A stretch of 64,000 nt of DNA from Baylisascaris procyonis (Eukaryota > Nematoda > Chromadorea > Rhabditida > Ascarididae). Positions 1 through 13,667 of this stretch are shown here, piece by piece. Within the stretch, counting starts at the first letter, position 1; each line of letters opens with the position of its first letter. The notes under the pieces were generated by a model. That model saw nothing but the letters and a program-made list of their open reading frames with translations. It was not told the DNA's origin and did no database searches. The stretch is taken from positions 6,843,001 through 6,907,000 of the forward strand of contig JAZARR010000059.1 in the NCBI GenBank assembly GCA_037389465.1, read 5' to 3'. The position numbers and the translations under genes are program-made.

Positions 1-495
1 AGGCATAGTAAAGAGCAAAACTGGTGTTAACAATAATAATTAGTACCAGCTTCAGCTTCAAATAATTAGCTTAATGTATCAGACAGCATAATCGGCGATA
101 TACCAAGTAGTAATTGCGTTAATTATCACAGCTAGTGACAGAAGTGATAGTAGAAGTAAATATTATACGTATTAATAACCGCTGGCAATAGCAGTAAGCA
201 TCACTAGTAACAGCAATACTGGAAGTATTTGTAAACGATGCTGGTCGTGCAATAATCTAGATTTCAGTATAGTAATAGATGGTTGTAGCAAGTATATGAT
301 TAGATGTTACTGCATCACTAATACTAGTATTACTAGCAAGTAATATTGTTAGCTAATGTGAAACCTTCCAAATATCACAACCAATACCAGCTTCGAAGCA
401 TCCAGCCATGTGCCTCACTGCAGCATTTTGCAGTATCGGTGACTAGACAGCGTTCGAGCATACGGGAACTGTTTAAAAGAATATAAAGTACTAAC
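1..495. other. Left-edge intronic sequence of the LRIG gene
   Basis: No exon was recognised here. It lies between the last LRR exon in the window (ending at 496 on the minus strand) and the window edge, so it is probably intron. Bases about 30-360 are low-complexity, with many imperfect AGT/TAG/CAG/AAT triplets. Confidence 0.5.
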
Positions 496-3400
496 AAAGA
501 GGCGAGCGTATCTAATCCACCCATTGCACTCTTGTGTACCACATCGATATGATTATCGGCAAGCGAAAGATGCTTCAGACGTGAAAGTTTCTTGAAAAGC
601 AACGAAGGTAACGATCGAAGCCGATTCGACGCCAAAGATAGCCATTGTAGTGTTGAACATAGTGACCATACGGATGGCTCAATCCAACTTACTGAATTTG
701 AACTTAAATCCCTAAAAAAATATGCATCTTCATGCTTATTAACTTCTTCTTGGTTAATAAGCACGACGCTGCAGAGGGTACAACCTCGATGAAAATTACG
801 CGTAAATATTCACCTATTGTCTCATCATTATACTCCACCGTTCTAGATTTGCAAAAAAAAAAAATTTTTTTTTCTCCACTATGATATATCAAACACATTA
901 GATTAATATTGAATAAAATGTGAGAAGTGTGTCTAAAGAGTTGCCATGATAGATGAACGTTCTCGCAGTTAACAACCATTGTAACAATCAGCATCATCAT
1001 TCATCGAAAAATAGTCAAAAGTGCAATCAAAAGACAACAATGCACTCATATTTTAGTCGAATCCAACAAACTTTCTATAAAAGACCTTAGGCTATCTTTG
1101 TTATCCAACCAGTGTTAAATGCGACTAGCTGTCGCAACATGTGAAGAGTTTTAAGCACAATTAAATACACATAATTTTTTGAAAGTTAATCGATCAATTC
1201 GAATATTGTGTAGATCAGCCATTGAGCAGATTACGCTCATCAAGCTTCATAACTACAATTTCAGTGTTTTCTGAGCCGAAACTGTCGGACAACAACACCC
1301 ATATCGACATAGGCACAGACACAAATCGCAAATACTCACAAAGGAAAAAGAATTTATTCGACTAAAAAAGTTCAACTAAAACAATCAAATCTGACGCCGC
1401 TCTTACGTACTCTAGGGCTACGCAGAAGCATCATTTCATTACGTTGCTATCGCGAATAACATGACTTAAAAGATGAAAAAAAACTGCCAGCATCTTCTAG
1501 CGATCTCTAATCCCAATTCAAAAGACCTTCGATACAGTACTAATCTTCCTCGCAACGGGCCCCAGAAGTTACCTTGAGACAATTTCAGAGCACTAAAAGA
1601 GGCAGCACAGAGATCAATGCAATGCTGATGGGTATTCGATGGCATCGGGCCATTCTGGCCCGAACCATCCAAAAAAGAGATTTTCAACGACCTCCAAAGG
1701 GCAACTAATCTGAAGCCCAGCCCACTGTTAACAAGCATTAGCCAACGCACACATTGTTCTTACCGCCGATCATTGACAAACAATACCACACCTCCCTCAT
1801 ATTCATGAAGCAAAACTATCAACGCTATAGGTTCCTACTTTAATTAGGCTCAGCGTTTAAAGTGATATACATATGCAACGCGTCGCAGAAAACTTTGTTA
1901 GCAAAGAGAGCAGAATAACACAAAAACGATGACAGACCTGTGCGGTAGCTCAATTCACATAAACCGGGAAACCTGAAGGCTGATGCGTTCCGAACGAAGT
2001 TTAAGGATAAGGTTTGCGCTCTCCACATCATCAAATGACTATTTCAAAGCGACTCAACTTACACAAAACAGATGAGCAAAATTGCTTACAAAGAGGTAAG
2101 AGAAAGCATTCCATATAGCCATCCACCGGTAACTGCTGTTAGACGATTTTCGGCAAGACTAAGCCGCTGCAATTGTTCGACACCCCAAAATGCACCATCC
2201 TCCAACGAAGAGATCATATTTCGCGAAAGGGTCAAATTTTGTAATGAAATCAGTGGACTGAACGTGAGCGCACGAATCGTTGTAAGTCGATTGCGACTCA
2301 AATCTCTGAAAATTTGAACCATTTATGTACCCATCTCATTTTCTTTAAGATGAATAATTTTTCAACTTGTAGTGATTTCGAATGGTAAACTCTTCCACAT
2401 TACTGCAAAACTATAAAAGACTAAATAATTGGTTGTTGGCTGCAACCAATGTTGCGCCATGAAAAACTTCACAAAGAGAGTGAAACAATTCCAAGGCAGC
2501 AAACCTTACTCATTTTGGAAGGAAGAATTAAGGAGTTTCAATAAAAAATGAGCAAAATTAAACCCAAAAACAATGAAACGAGAGAAAGGTATGCGTAAGT
2601 TTCTTTTGTTAACGATCCAATTCGAATTCAGCTCATATTTCACCATCGACGTCATAACGAATTACCTCTCACCATCGCGTTGCGAAATGATAACACTGCC
2701 ACATAGACCAAACTTTGGCGCATGACGGTGTTCGTCAACCAGCCAATCCACATAATTACCTTTACCAACTTTATGGTCCAACAACGACTGCCTAACATTA
2801 AACTGCAATTCCATCCCAGGCCCGGAAAAGCGAAGTTATTTTCTACTCGCCTTCGAAATAAAGTGAATGATGGAAATTCCCCATCATGGCTATGTGAAGT
2901 GATGTTCCAAACCAGTCCTAAACAATAATCACATTGAACTTACAGTGAGCGAAGTGCGATGAGCCCATCGAAGGCACCTTTTTCAACGGATCCAATCTTA
3001 TTGCGTGATAACCTCAGACTCCTTAGCGTGTGCAATGAAGAAAAAACACGTGAACGCAGTACTGGTATTGCATTGTTGCTTAGATCCCTATAAGTGCTAC
3101 CTTTAATCAAGAAATGATATTACAGCTAAAACATTTGAAACGTTTGGAGAGATATTTCGCTAAAAGGAAGAGCTCATTCAAATAAACTTTAGCATTAGAT
3201 ATGGTCTGTTGCAATTTTATTCATCAATATTTTATAATGTCCTATTTAAGAACAGATACTTTACTTTCAAATATAAATGAATAATATCATTTTTTTTCGC
3301 TCAAAATTTAAAAACAAATAATGATTTCGATATCGCCGAGAAATGATGAAACGCAAATTTGGTTGCATTCTTTACTACACCTTTCTCAGAAGTGAAATCA

Positions 3401-6400
3401 GATAGAGGCATAGAGGATCAACATCACTGAAACTATCAATCATCAAGCAATACGATGAGAGGGTAATACCTCGGACCAAAAAAGTGGAACTAATGCTTGC
3501 TCTCAATAGCCCTTCTTTTGTCTTTCGCCTACTAGAACCTGAACATTTTAGACGACCTTGAAACAATACGGGCCAATCAAGCGCCTATCCCCTAATAACA
3601 TTTGAAGCAATATAAATTGCAAACAAAATAAAGATTTCAAAGTGCAAAACAAATGACCAATTTGTCATGTTTCACGAATATGTTTTTCTCACTCGAAATG
3701 AGTCGGGAAAAAAAAGAGGTCAACAAGAGTCTAAATTATTGATTGAAATTTCAAAGAGTTTAAACACGGTTATAATTTTTACATGAAAACGTCTGAACAA
3801 CTAACAGCCTAGTAATCTTCGAGTCGGCTAAATTGACCAGAATGGCACGAGGCAATTCCTGGATTGAATTTCGAGCCAAATCGACAACATCCACCTTAGC
3901 GAGTCGTAAAATATCAATGGAAGTTAAATTCGTTATCTCGTTCCCTTTACTGCAAACAACGCTAATGCTTCATTATATATCACTAGCATAAATAAGTAAC
4001 GCTTCGCATAAAAATTTAGGTATACATGTGTCGTCCTCCTCCCCTCCCCCCACCCCCCCCCCTCACCAACCATCAAAGAGTGAACCATATGCAACCCAAT
4101 ACCGTTACCAACGCAGATGTATCATTATAAGCCATTATTTCCTCGGATTAGAATAAAAACATTAAGGAAAGTGAGCAAAAGAATCAAAATAAACCAAGCC
4201 CTGAGGGATTTCTTCAAAGCAGGAACTAACAAGGATGTTGCAGTTGACAGTTCATCACATCAAAACATTACCAGCATTTCTTTGTAAAGATAATTTACTA
4301 CGTTAGCCACCACTTCTACTTTTACATTTAGCACGAAAATAAACAATAAGCTTGACGTGGGAAAAAAATCACTAACAGGTCAAGTCTGTGAAGTTCGTTC
4401 AACGACTCAATTCCTAGAGGAACTGATGGAAGTCGATTCTTGCGTAATATTCTATAATTGAAAATTGAAATAAATTTAGAACATAAAAAACTCTACCATA
4501 ATAATTTAAAAATCCCAATCAATTGCAGTCCCAATTTTCGCTCTCTACCTAAAAAGAACCGTAATGAATTATTGCAACAGAATACATTGCTAAATTTTAA
4601 AAGATATGCGAATGTCTCTATAACCCCCTCCCTTCCCCCAAATGAAAAACCTACGATGTTTAGATGATCGAGTTGTTACTCTGTTAGATGTGGTAATCGA
4701 GAACGTTACCTTCATACTCAACAAATACGGCTTATAATTACGGAATCGTATTGCAATAAAATAGAATGCTGTAGAAAATAAACGTATCGTTTCTTGGTTA
4801 AAACTCGTTGAAATTGAATAACTTACAACAGTTTTTTTTTTCTTACTATGGAGGAAATTAGCAAACTACATCTTTTGTTAACTAATAAATTTTCTTAACA
4901 TTAAAATATTCAAAAAAAAAAAAATTCAAAAAAAAAACTTGAAAATAAACCTACAAAGTTTGAAGACGTGGTGTATATGCAAAAACCAATCGTGAGAAAG
5001 ATTCGATTTCATTTTCACTTAGATCTCTATAAAATAAACAATCATTTGAGTATATTTATATGTCTCAACACTTAAAAAAAAAATCTATCCATTTCAAAAA
5101 ATTACTTTATATAACTTAACTTAAGTTATCAAATTTAAGTTATGATTTTTATAAATTTATAAAAACTTAAGTTATGATTACTTAAGTTAACTTAAGTAAT
5201 CATCGAAATAAAGATAATAGAAAATGTTGAAGTGCATTGACAAATCATGCCATGTGATATTTATAGGAATTCAGCACTCTTCACAAACAAAAATGAATTA
5301 CCAACTTTCTCTCAACATATGCGTTTATTTTAACTTATAATGACCTCATCGAAGTGTAACGTGTTGCTGCATTCAACCCATAAAATAACGATTGGAAGGC
5401 CCATTGAGGATTCAGAAAATAATGAGTAGGAGGCTTATTAAATCTCATCAAAACTAGTAAAACAAACACTACTAGATAAGATCAATGCATACTTCAGCTT
5501 TTTCCCCATAATCTAAATGGAAATCAACTCCGCTACCCGTAATCTTTCCAAATATTTGCTAGATTTCACAAGTATTGGACTGGAGGCACTTTGTTACGTT
5601 CTTCGCCTTCCCTTCCACTATCATCCTCTTTCCACATATCCTTCACTACTCTAGCTGTTGACCTGCATCACAATTTCTTGAGAGCTTATTATCGAAATTC
5701 CGCTTAAGTATTTCACACTGCCATCGATACCAAAAAAAGAAACCGTTTTGGGAAAATTGAAAAGTTGCCTCATAAAAAAAGAAAATTATTTTTATGCGCA
5801 TTTTATGCAAACATTAAATAAAGTATGGTCATCATCCATAAGGCGAGGAAGAAAAGAGGTAAAAAAATTTTTTTCATTCACTTCAAAACCTTCAGATAAT
5901 CAAAGAATATTTATTTAAATAGTAATGAGTGGCATATAACACTTCTAAATTCGAAATGACCACTTAAAGTATGCGGCAATGATAAGTTCACGCTTGCAAA
6001 ATTTGCAAAGTTTGCATTTCCGACGGAAGTATAAACGTAAGAAAGAATTTCAAAAGCTATAGTGTATTATTTCACGCTCACTAAGAAGCTTTGTTGCTTA
6101 GCATTGATGTTTAGTGAAGTTGAACAAAAGAAGAAGAAAACGAAACAAAGAGAAAATAACAGCCCACTAAATCACCACGCCACAATGACTACCTATCATC
6201 ATTGATTATTTTCCCATCACAATGCCAGACCCTTCTTCTTCTTCACCCGAACGCAGCCGTCGTAAACATAAAACGACTATCACTTCCCGTTATTGCTTAA
6301 TATGCGCTCTAAAGCCTCTTTGTTAAGTTGGATAAAGTATACTAGTTTTATTATATAAATCTTACGTTATATAAAGCACTGATAACAACGATAACGACCA

Positions 6401-7690
6401 AATATAATAGAAAATAATTGATAACGACTTATCAATTATAGTAATTTGAGAACAACTTATCAACTATAAAAATAGAGAAATAACTATAGAAATATATCAG
6501 TATAGAATGATATCACATTTTGCAGAAATCAAAACGTCTAAGCAAGTAGAGAGGACAGCATGAATGCTATTCAACAATACCAAATGCTTACATATAAGCC
6601 ACATTTTCTTTTGCATTCATCGTTCATGAAGTGGATTAATACATTAATACAATGCTTGATAAGAAGCGATCAAATAAACGTCAGGGAAATTTTCAAATAA
6701 AATTGGAAAGTGAGAACTGAAAAGGATGGAGAAATAAACATTCATGCAAATTCACGGAAGATGATAATAAATAAAAAAACTTACAATGATATAAGATCAT
6801 CCAATCCAATGAAAGCGGTCGGACTGACCTCTTTAATTTCGTTGCCTTGAAGTTCCCTATAACAGGATTGCACCACTTAATCTATGCGAAATAGAACAAA
6901 ACTCAACAATTTCGAAAAGAAAAAAGACAACCAATAAGACGATAATTTTTTTTAAGCAGTTTGTCAAAGTTAAGGTTATTAAAGTTAAGTTAAGGTTATT
7001 TACTTTTAAATCTGTATCCTTGCAAAATAATAAAATTGAAGGCATAAACCCACAAGAAAATTGAAGTGAGAATGGCGCATTATAACGACCAAAAAAAATT
7101 CATCATCCACATAAAAAACGATATCATGTCAATAGGGCATTTGAAATAAATTCAACCTCACTTTTCCGTTAAATGCAATTTATTCAATAATTGAACGAGA
7201 AATTTTACTGAATAATTTCTAAAAAAAAAAAAAAAATTGCAGAAATGGAAACGAAATGAAGTAAATGGGTAATGGGAAGACGTTTGATGGTAGTAATGAA
7301 TTTCATAATCGTAAGTACCGGATAAGAGAAATAACAAATTGCCCATATAGTCAAGAAGTAAAGTTATCGTAGCTATTGAGGCACAACTGGACTAATCGTT
7401 TGAAAATTGGTAAGGAAGAAACCTTACTGTTTTTAGAAAAGATCTAAATGGCCTTGACAAAGAGTGACAATTGGAGAGATGAGGAGGGGTGGAAGAGTGA
7501 AAATCTAATTGAACACTTACAAAACAGTAGTCCATGACGGTAACATGGCGGGTACGGCAGTCAACGAACGCCGACTGCAGTCGATGTGCGTATCAAGACA
7601 GTGACAAGCGGAAGGACAACGCTCATAAGTGAGACCTTCCACATGAACGAATTCAAGTAATAAGAAAGCGAGAACGCACACACTCCGCAT
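496..7690 (-). CDS. sma-10: LRIG-family leucine-rich-repeat receptor, N-terminal part (3' end outside window)
   Basis: Eight exons are visible on the minus strand: 7690-7522, 6856-6785, 5026-4955, 4451-4377, 3949-3806, 3087-2944, 2305-2090 and 711-496. Exon 1 starts at an ATG preceded directly by an in-frame TAG. It encodes a hydrophobic signal peptide of about 19 residues and an LRRNT cap with the spacing CPSACHC...C. The next seven exons give 13 LRRs of about 24 residues (DLSxNxI..L..L type), all joined in phase 2. Repeats 10-12 carry DGAFWG, LYGM and WSLC, at positions where vertebrate LRIG proteins have DGAFWG, LYGL and WSFC, which supports LRIG over a generic LRR protein. LRIG proteins are single-pass membrane proteins with LRRs followed by three Ig domains. 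C. elegans SMA-10 is known to promote BMP receptor signalling. The last LRRs, Ig domains and membrane segment must lie left of base 1. My base count for exon 1 is one short of the expected phase, so its internal reading should be rechecked. Confidence 0.88.
5105..5205. repeat. Palindromic AT-rich block
   Basis: This block, in an LRIG intron, repeats ACTTAAGTTA-like words in both orientations. Bases 5174-5203 form a perfect 30-bp palindrome centred on AAGTT/AACTT. It could be the relic of a small inverted-repeat element. Confidence 0.7.
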
Positions 7691-7783
7691 CTATACGTCC
7701 ATCCCATCAGACGCCTCCTAAATGATTCACTCTCAACGACTAATTTGTTAATTTTGACAAAGTAGATATATCAAGCATATCAA

Positions 7784-7852
7784 TGCCCATCTAGGTGCAA
7801 CGGTTAGCGTGGTACGATCTAACGATAAGATCGTTCAAATCACTTGAGTCTG
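7784..7852 (+). other. tRNA-like fossil
   Basis: A tRNA-like D-arm (AACGGTTAGCGTGG) is followed by a perfect 7-bp stem with a 7-nt loop at 7814-7834 and a B-box-like GTTCAAATC. The T stem and acceptor stem do not pair and the base before the anticodon position is not T, so it is not a working tRNA by eye. It is most likely a decayed tRNA or SINE head. Confidence 0.25.
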
Positions 7853-7984
7853 CCATTCATCAACTAGTTTTAGCTTTTCTATTCCACAGTAAAAAACGAA
7901 GTATTTTTCCCGCTGTGATACATATATAAATAAAAATATAAATATAAGTATAAATGAATATACATAAATACAAATATAAATGTA

Positions 7985-7987
<3 letters not shown>

Positions 7988-8056
<69 letters not shown>
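7988..8056. repeat. (AT)n microsatellite
   Basis: An uninterrupted TA/AT dinucleotide tract of 69 bases, about 100 bases beyond the tRNA-like element. It creates artificial Tyr-Ile reading frames on the minus strand. Confidence 0.97.
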
Positions 8057-8060
<4 letters not shown>

Positions 8061-11000
8061 GTGGAAGAAAAGGTAAGGAAAAAGATGGAAAGCGCTCGAA
8101 AGTGGAGAAAAGCAATTTTTATAGCACCATATTGCACTCGACAAACGGCCATTAAGTTGAGCCCTTAATTGGAATATAGGTCTCAAAAATATACATTAGC
8201 ACAGCTTAGTCATGCTTCGTTACACAATGAGTTAACGCTCTGAATAGAGCACAATAGCACTATAACAATGCGACTTTTTCGTTAAGAACGGTTTGCTCTG
8301 AATTTTGGTGTCTGTCTTTTTTCATCTTTTTTTTTTGTCAGCGCACAATAACTGCATTCATGCTCGTTAATTTAAAAAAAAAAATTTCATCTCTTTATAT
8401 TTTTATTCCACATATCGGCTGTCATCTTACTTCTCCAATAACAAATTACTACAAATTAATTCATAAGCACAGCAATAGATCTCGTAATGATAAAATTTTG
8501 AAGAATTTAATAAACCGTTTATGATGCACCCTCTTAACCGATTTTGCATTTATCTTTAATCTATCATGCGATCAGAAAAAGGAAATACGTGTGAAATTTT
8601 ATCGTAACAAAGAGGAAGCAATGGGATAACATTTGCTTCCGCACTGATGCAAACACAAATGATATACATTTTAAAGTATCTTTTCAGTCAATCCAATCGA
8701 ACCAAAGTGCGGAGATTAATTCATTTCTGCATTCAACTCAAAAATTTCACTTAAAATAAACTCAAATATCCCATCACATTCGTTAAATTTAAAATTAATA
8801 TATAAATATATTTTAAATGTTACGTAATGACTGCAGTAGCAAAGCAAAAATTTCCCTCTGAAACAACGAATGAAAAATTTCAACTTCAGAGGCGAAGGAA
8901 ATAATTAGATATTAAAGCGTCATATCACAAGCTTAATAAAAAGAGCTCAAGAACTTAAGAGAAGCAAATGCAGCACAATAGTGAATCAGAGCTTTCAGCT
9001 AAGCTGAGGATGGAATAGCATTCCTCTCATTGCTACATCGTTGCGATATATATATTTGAAAGAGAACAACGAAAAAACCTATAAATTACAGCTGTGATTC
9101 TTTAACTCTCTTGCAACGAAACACTTTCATAGAACTCATTAAGAAAACAATAGCTTACAATTAATGCAAAAATAACTAAATAAAGAAAAAAAAATCTGAA
9201 AATAATTAAAATATGGGAAAGTGAAATTGCACGTAAACTCACCGCACATAACCAATACACACAACTCGTCCCTTAGAAGCATAAGTGAACGCAAACGCAC
9301 CAACTGCAGCAAATTCATCTTCCGAACATCTATATCCCTTCTTTACTTCACGCACCACAACTGCACATTCCACTGCAACATATTGCCCCTCTAATTGATT
9401 AGCGTTGTCGTGTGTTGCGATGAAAGCAGAATTTCAGCATGTCCATTGCGACATGTTTTAAAGCATTTTCTTAAGAAAAAAAATTTCACGAATTGACAAA
9501 CTACTTGATGTATATTTAAAAAAAAAAATTAAAAAATTGATATATAAATGCTCCTCTATAGGGAGAAAAATAAACATTGAAATATTATAGAGATAATATC
9601 GAAAAAAATAAATAAATAAAACAACAAACATAGAAAATTTCATTTGAAAATATCACAAATACAAATAAATATAATAGTTTTTGAAACGATGAAGAGAATC
9701 AATGAGAAAAGAAATAAAATTATGAACAATTGTCAGCTAAAATATGTTGACGTATATTGATTAAATAAGTGTTTAAAATGTCGAAACACTTTTCGCAAAT
9801 AATAATAGTATAATATGAAGAATCGCAGTGATAAATAATGCTACCTATGAAGATATTCTGCGAGGAATTTAGATATTGAATGAAAAAAAAATCTATTTGT
9901 GGTAACAAAAAAAAAGAATAAAACAGAAAAAAATTTGTTCTATTCTGGAAGATTTTGTTTTGGTCAAAATGTTGCACTGCCAGTTCAGCTACTACCTTAT
10001 CAATATCATTTAGTTTTCAAATGATTTTTCTCAAAACGCTCATAAGAGATGCCCATCCATACTGGTTATGAAATACGCATATATATTGGAATCTCAAAAG
10101 GGAAAGCGACAAAGGAAGGCGATATTTGTACCACATTTGCAGCATTATTCATTATGGCTCACTACTTAAAGATACTGAAATAATGAAATTGTTTTAGATT
10201 TTCGAATACACGACTTATAAGTTCCAGAACAAATATCAGCCATGCGAGAACAAATATCAGCTTTACTATCTGCAATACCCCTGAATCTTATTCCCTTAGC
10301 GTATGAATGGGAATCGGTAGTGAATTGGCTGAAAAGGATAAAACCAAATGTTTCGTTTTGTGAAACTTTTGTCGTCATCTTCATTAACGATTTTCTATAC
10401 ACCGCTAGTGGCATTCTATCATGAGACGTGAGGGGAATTCGGTGGTTGCAACTTATTTTAAAGGAAGATAGACTATAATGCATTCCCCAGGGCAACCACT
10501 TTTCGCACACTCAATGTACGTGAGTGAAACGTCTACCTATTGCATTTCCGACCACAACGGCAATTCCTTCTCGGGACTGTGAATGCCAATACCCCCGTCC
10601 TCCTTTCCTTGTTCGGAGTCTACTAGTATGCAAGGGTTTTATCCCGACATTTTTCGCCTTTGTCCGAAATTTGATTCACACTTCTTCTCACTCCTACTTC
10701 TTTAAAATGTCTTGCCGTGAGACAACAGCTGATCGGGACCTCCTCTGTTTCAAATACGGTTCATGCTTTTATGGTTCATAACAACAGCAACAACATGAAA
10801 CGACAACAATACTCCGCACATTTATACTTGCAGAATTTTATTCATGCTCTCCTTTCTAATTTAATGGGTTAGCAAATATTAGAACTTACTCTTCAACTTT
10901 AGCTAATAGGTCAGAATCAATGAGCATTTGTACAAGGTTATTTATACAGACCGAGGATGTGTCTGGGGCAGATCGAAGGTCTCTAAGCAGAAAAAAGTTT

Positions 11001-11414
11001 TGACAAAATTATCCCCGCTCCCCAACCTGAAAAAGAATACGAGAAGGATATTTTGCATCCTAGTCGTCAACTCTCGTCTCTTCGAATACTGAATACGTCT
11101 ACTTTGAAACGGCAGAATAATGAATTATGAAGTTTATAAAGAAAGAAATATAGTGCATATTCAAAGTTGAAATTACAATTACATCTAACATAGACGGGTT
11201 TATATCCGACGAAGGAAGACGGGGAAAGAGCACAAAGAATAACGTTATAAACAGAAAATACTAGTTTACCGTACACTCCCTAATACAACCTCATCCCCTA
11301 TATAACACTCAGAAGTATGAAAAGAGAGCATTTTTTTCGCAAATGTTAGTGAAAAGAGGAGAATTCAAAAACGTTATAAAACGGATATGAAAAAAAAATG
11401 TTTGGGAGCAGTGG

Positions 11415-11550
11415 GTGATTTTATTGGTCACTACCTGTGATTTTATTGGTCACTACCTGTGATTTTATTGGTCACTACCTGCGATTTTATTGGTCACTCA
11501 CTACCTGTGATTTTATTGGTCACTACCTGTGATTTTATTGGTCACTACCA
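11415..11550 (+). repeat. 22-bp tandem repeat, six copies
   Basis: Six head-to-tail copies of a 22-bp unit containing GATTTTATTGGTCACTACCT. Copies begin at 11415, 11437, 11459, 11481, 11507 and 11529. Copy 4 is 26 bp because CACT is duplicated and it has one T-to-C change. Each unit contains ATTGG, the reverse of a CCAAT box. It lies about 3.9 kb upstream of rho-1. Confidence 0.97.
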
Positions 11551-13598
11551 ACCTACTGAGATTCGAATTAAAGGTGTTATATCTACACTATCATTTCCTC
11601 CCCCCACCTTCCAACCTGTAATCCCAGAAAGACGATCGAAATTTTGTTCTACCTGCCTTTTCTACCTAATTCGAGTCTCATCTCATTCAATGAATTAAAA
11701 AATTACTCGCAATCACCTAAGAACCCATTGAAAACATCGCTCTCGATCTCTTTTTGGCCACACTCCAAACTCTCATCATGTTCCCGCCTTTGTATAACAT
11801 TCGACTTTGTTTACCTGGAACATCGCTCGTTGCGCCTCATGGTAGTGCAAGAGTCCTACTCACCCGATCTCTATGTCTCTGCTCACTATTTTTGTGTCTG
11901 CTGCTGCGAGATCCGATGACGCTACACTTAGGCAAACGAGCTCCAATAAAGCTCCTAAAGTTCCTACTTGTTCTATACCTAAGCAACTTGATGTTCCAAC
12001 AGAATGGACCATGTTTCTGTTTATCAAAGTTTTGTGCCACCTTTCCCGTATTCTTATAAGCAAACTTCGATTTGTCGCTGTCTTTTTCTCTGTTTACGTC
12101 TTTTTCGGGAGGATGGGTGAGTGGATTTACAGCATTCTTCAGGTTTCAAACAATTCAAATCTTGTTGCTCTGTGGCAGACCAAAGTTAACCGAACAAGAC
12201 GACCTGCATAAATATTATATGACTGGGAGAGGGGTTAGGGGAGAACGTGGCGCGCTTTTAACTGGCCTGAATCAATAGTGACGTAATGTTTATACTAACG
12301 GCAGCAATCGTCATTCCTTTCAATAATATGGGCAATTTGTTTATGATGAGATGAGAGGTGGTGAACGAAATTTTAGGAAGTGTAAAGGAAGTGATAAACT
12401 GAACTGTGATCTTTGTTGTAATGATTGATGTAGTTTAAAGCTGTTATTAAACAGCGAATAACGCGATGTCACTCCTTAATAACGCGGCACGCGCTTTCTT
12501 CTTTTCTTTGAGGTGCTTCTAGGCACATTTATTTGAAAGGTTACAATGCAATTATTGCAACAGTACGTCGTCGGGAGGATATCCCTTGTTCGTATGAGCC
12601 CATGCTTCACCCCTACCACCTTCCCCTTTCAAATTTATGCCAATGAAGATCATGCAGAATTTGACTCCTAAATCGCGAACCCCGTCTGAAGCTAGCAGCA
12701 ACGATGTGGCTCCAACTTTTTAAAAAATGTGCACTTTTGGTACGAAATATATGGTTGTTGTTCGTTTGGATATGGTTGAATACGTCAGGATCTATTTGCA
12801 ACAAATGGGGTCAACTAAGGGGTCACTAAGAGAACAAAAGGTCTTTAGGTCACGCTCAAACAACCTACAAGCACAACAGAACTTTTCGGGAAGAACATAA
12901 GCACAGATCAGGAATTGGAGTGATTCTAATACGAACCATTTTTGAGACGTCACTTGTAATAGTTTGATTATCTGATAGTGGACTTCCTATTTGAGCCTGA
13001 AGGAGTGGACTATAAGAAAAGCTCTATTCGATTTTATTAAGGATTTCGAGATGTCGTGTTTTTCAAGTTTAAATAGAAGATTGTTACAGCGGGCTGTATC
13101 TAGTGGAACAATTAAGAACAATTAAATTAAACGAAATTTAAAAGCTCATAACGCAGAACTTCTGAAGGATGCTTTAAGTGGACAAACGTATTCAGATGCA
13201 TCCTTGCAATTCGGGCATCCGTGTGATGAGAGGAGTTTAGCATAGGAATGAGCAACAATCGCCATCACTAGCAAATAAGTGACACTAATAACTTTGTGCA
13301 GTTATTCATTTTGTTGTAGTTAAGGGTGTTTATGATTTGGAATGGAAAAGAATTTTATGCTTTAACGACCCTATTTGAGAAGAAGTAATTAAATTTGTTC
13401 AAATGATACCGGTTGAATTCGAGTTTATGCTCGTTAGCGAAGTAAGTGTAACCAATGATGGTGGAACATTCAACACACTCATTAGACAAGTTGACTTCAC
13501 ACAATTAAATGTCATCTAATGGGTTCACAATTCTCTTGTACAATATTAATTTACGGCTGAAAATCGTGGATATCGCAACTCATTAAGGATGCTAATGA

Positions 13599-13667
13599 AT
13601 TTATTTATTTATTTGTTTAGTCTTTGTTTGTTTCTTTTTTGATTTATTTGTTTATTTGTTCATTTTA
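13599..13667. repeat. TTTA/TTTG-rich tetranucleotide tract
   Basis: An imperfect run of TTTA and TTTG units in the intergenic region upstream of rho-1. Confidence 0.85.

Noticed and set aside
1466..2034. Minus-strand frames between LRIG exons
   Set aside because: They lack the LRR pattern and the phase 2 boundaries of every genuine LRR exon nearby, so they are treated as intron.
7835..8186. Two overlapping minus-strand frames of 105-108 codons rich in Tyr-Ile
   Set aside because: They are translations of the AT dinucleotide tract at 7988-8056, not genes.
10166..10510. 114-codon minus-strand frame
   Set aside because: No domain, no splice support, and it overlaps a short direct repeat (AGAACAAATATCAGC twice) that inflates apparent structure.
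11754..12211. Several overlapping frames on both strands
   Set aside because: They overlap one another in several phases and none shows a domain or coherent splice pattern.
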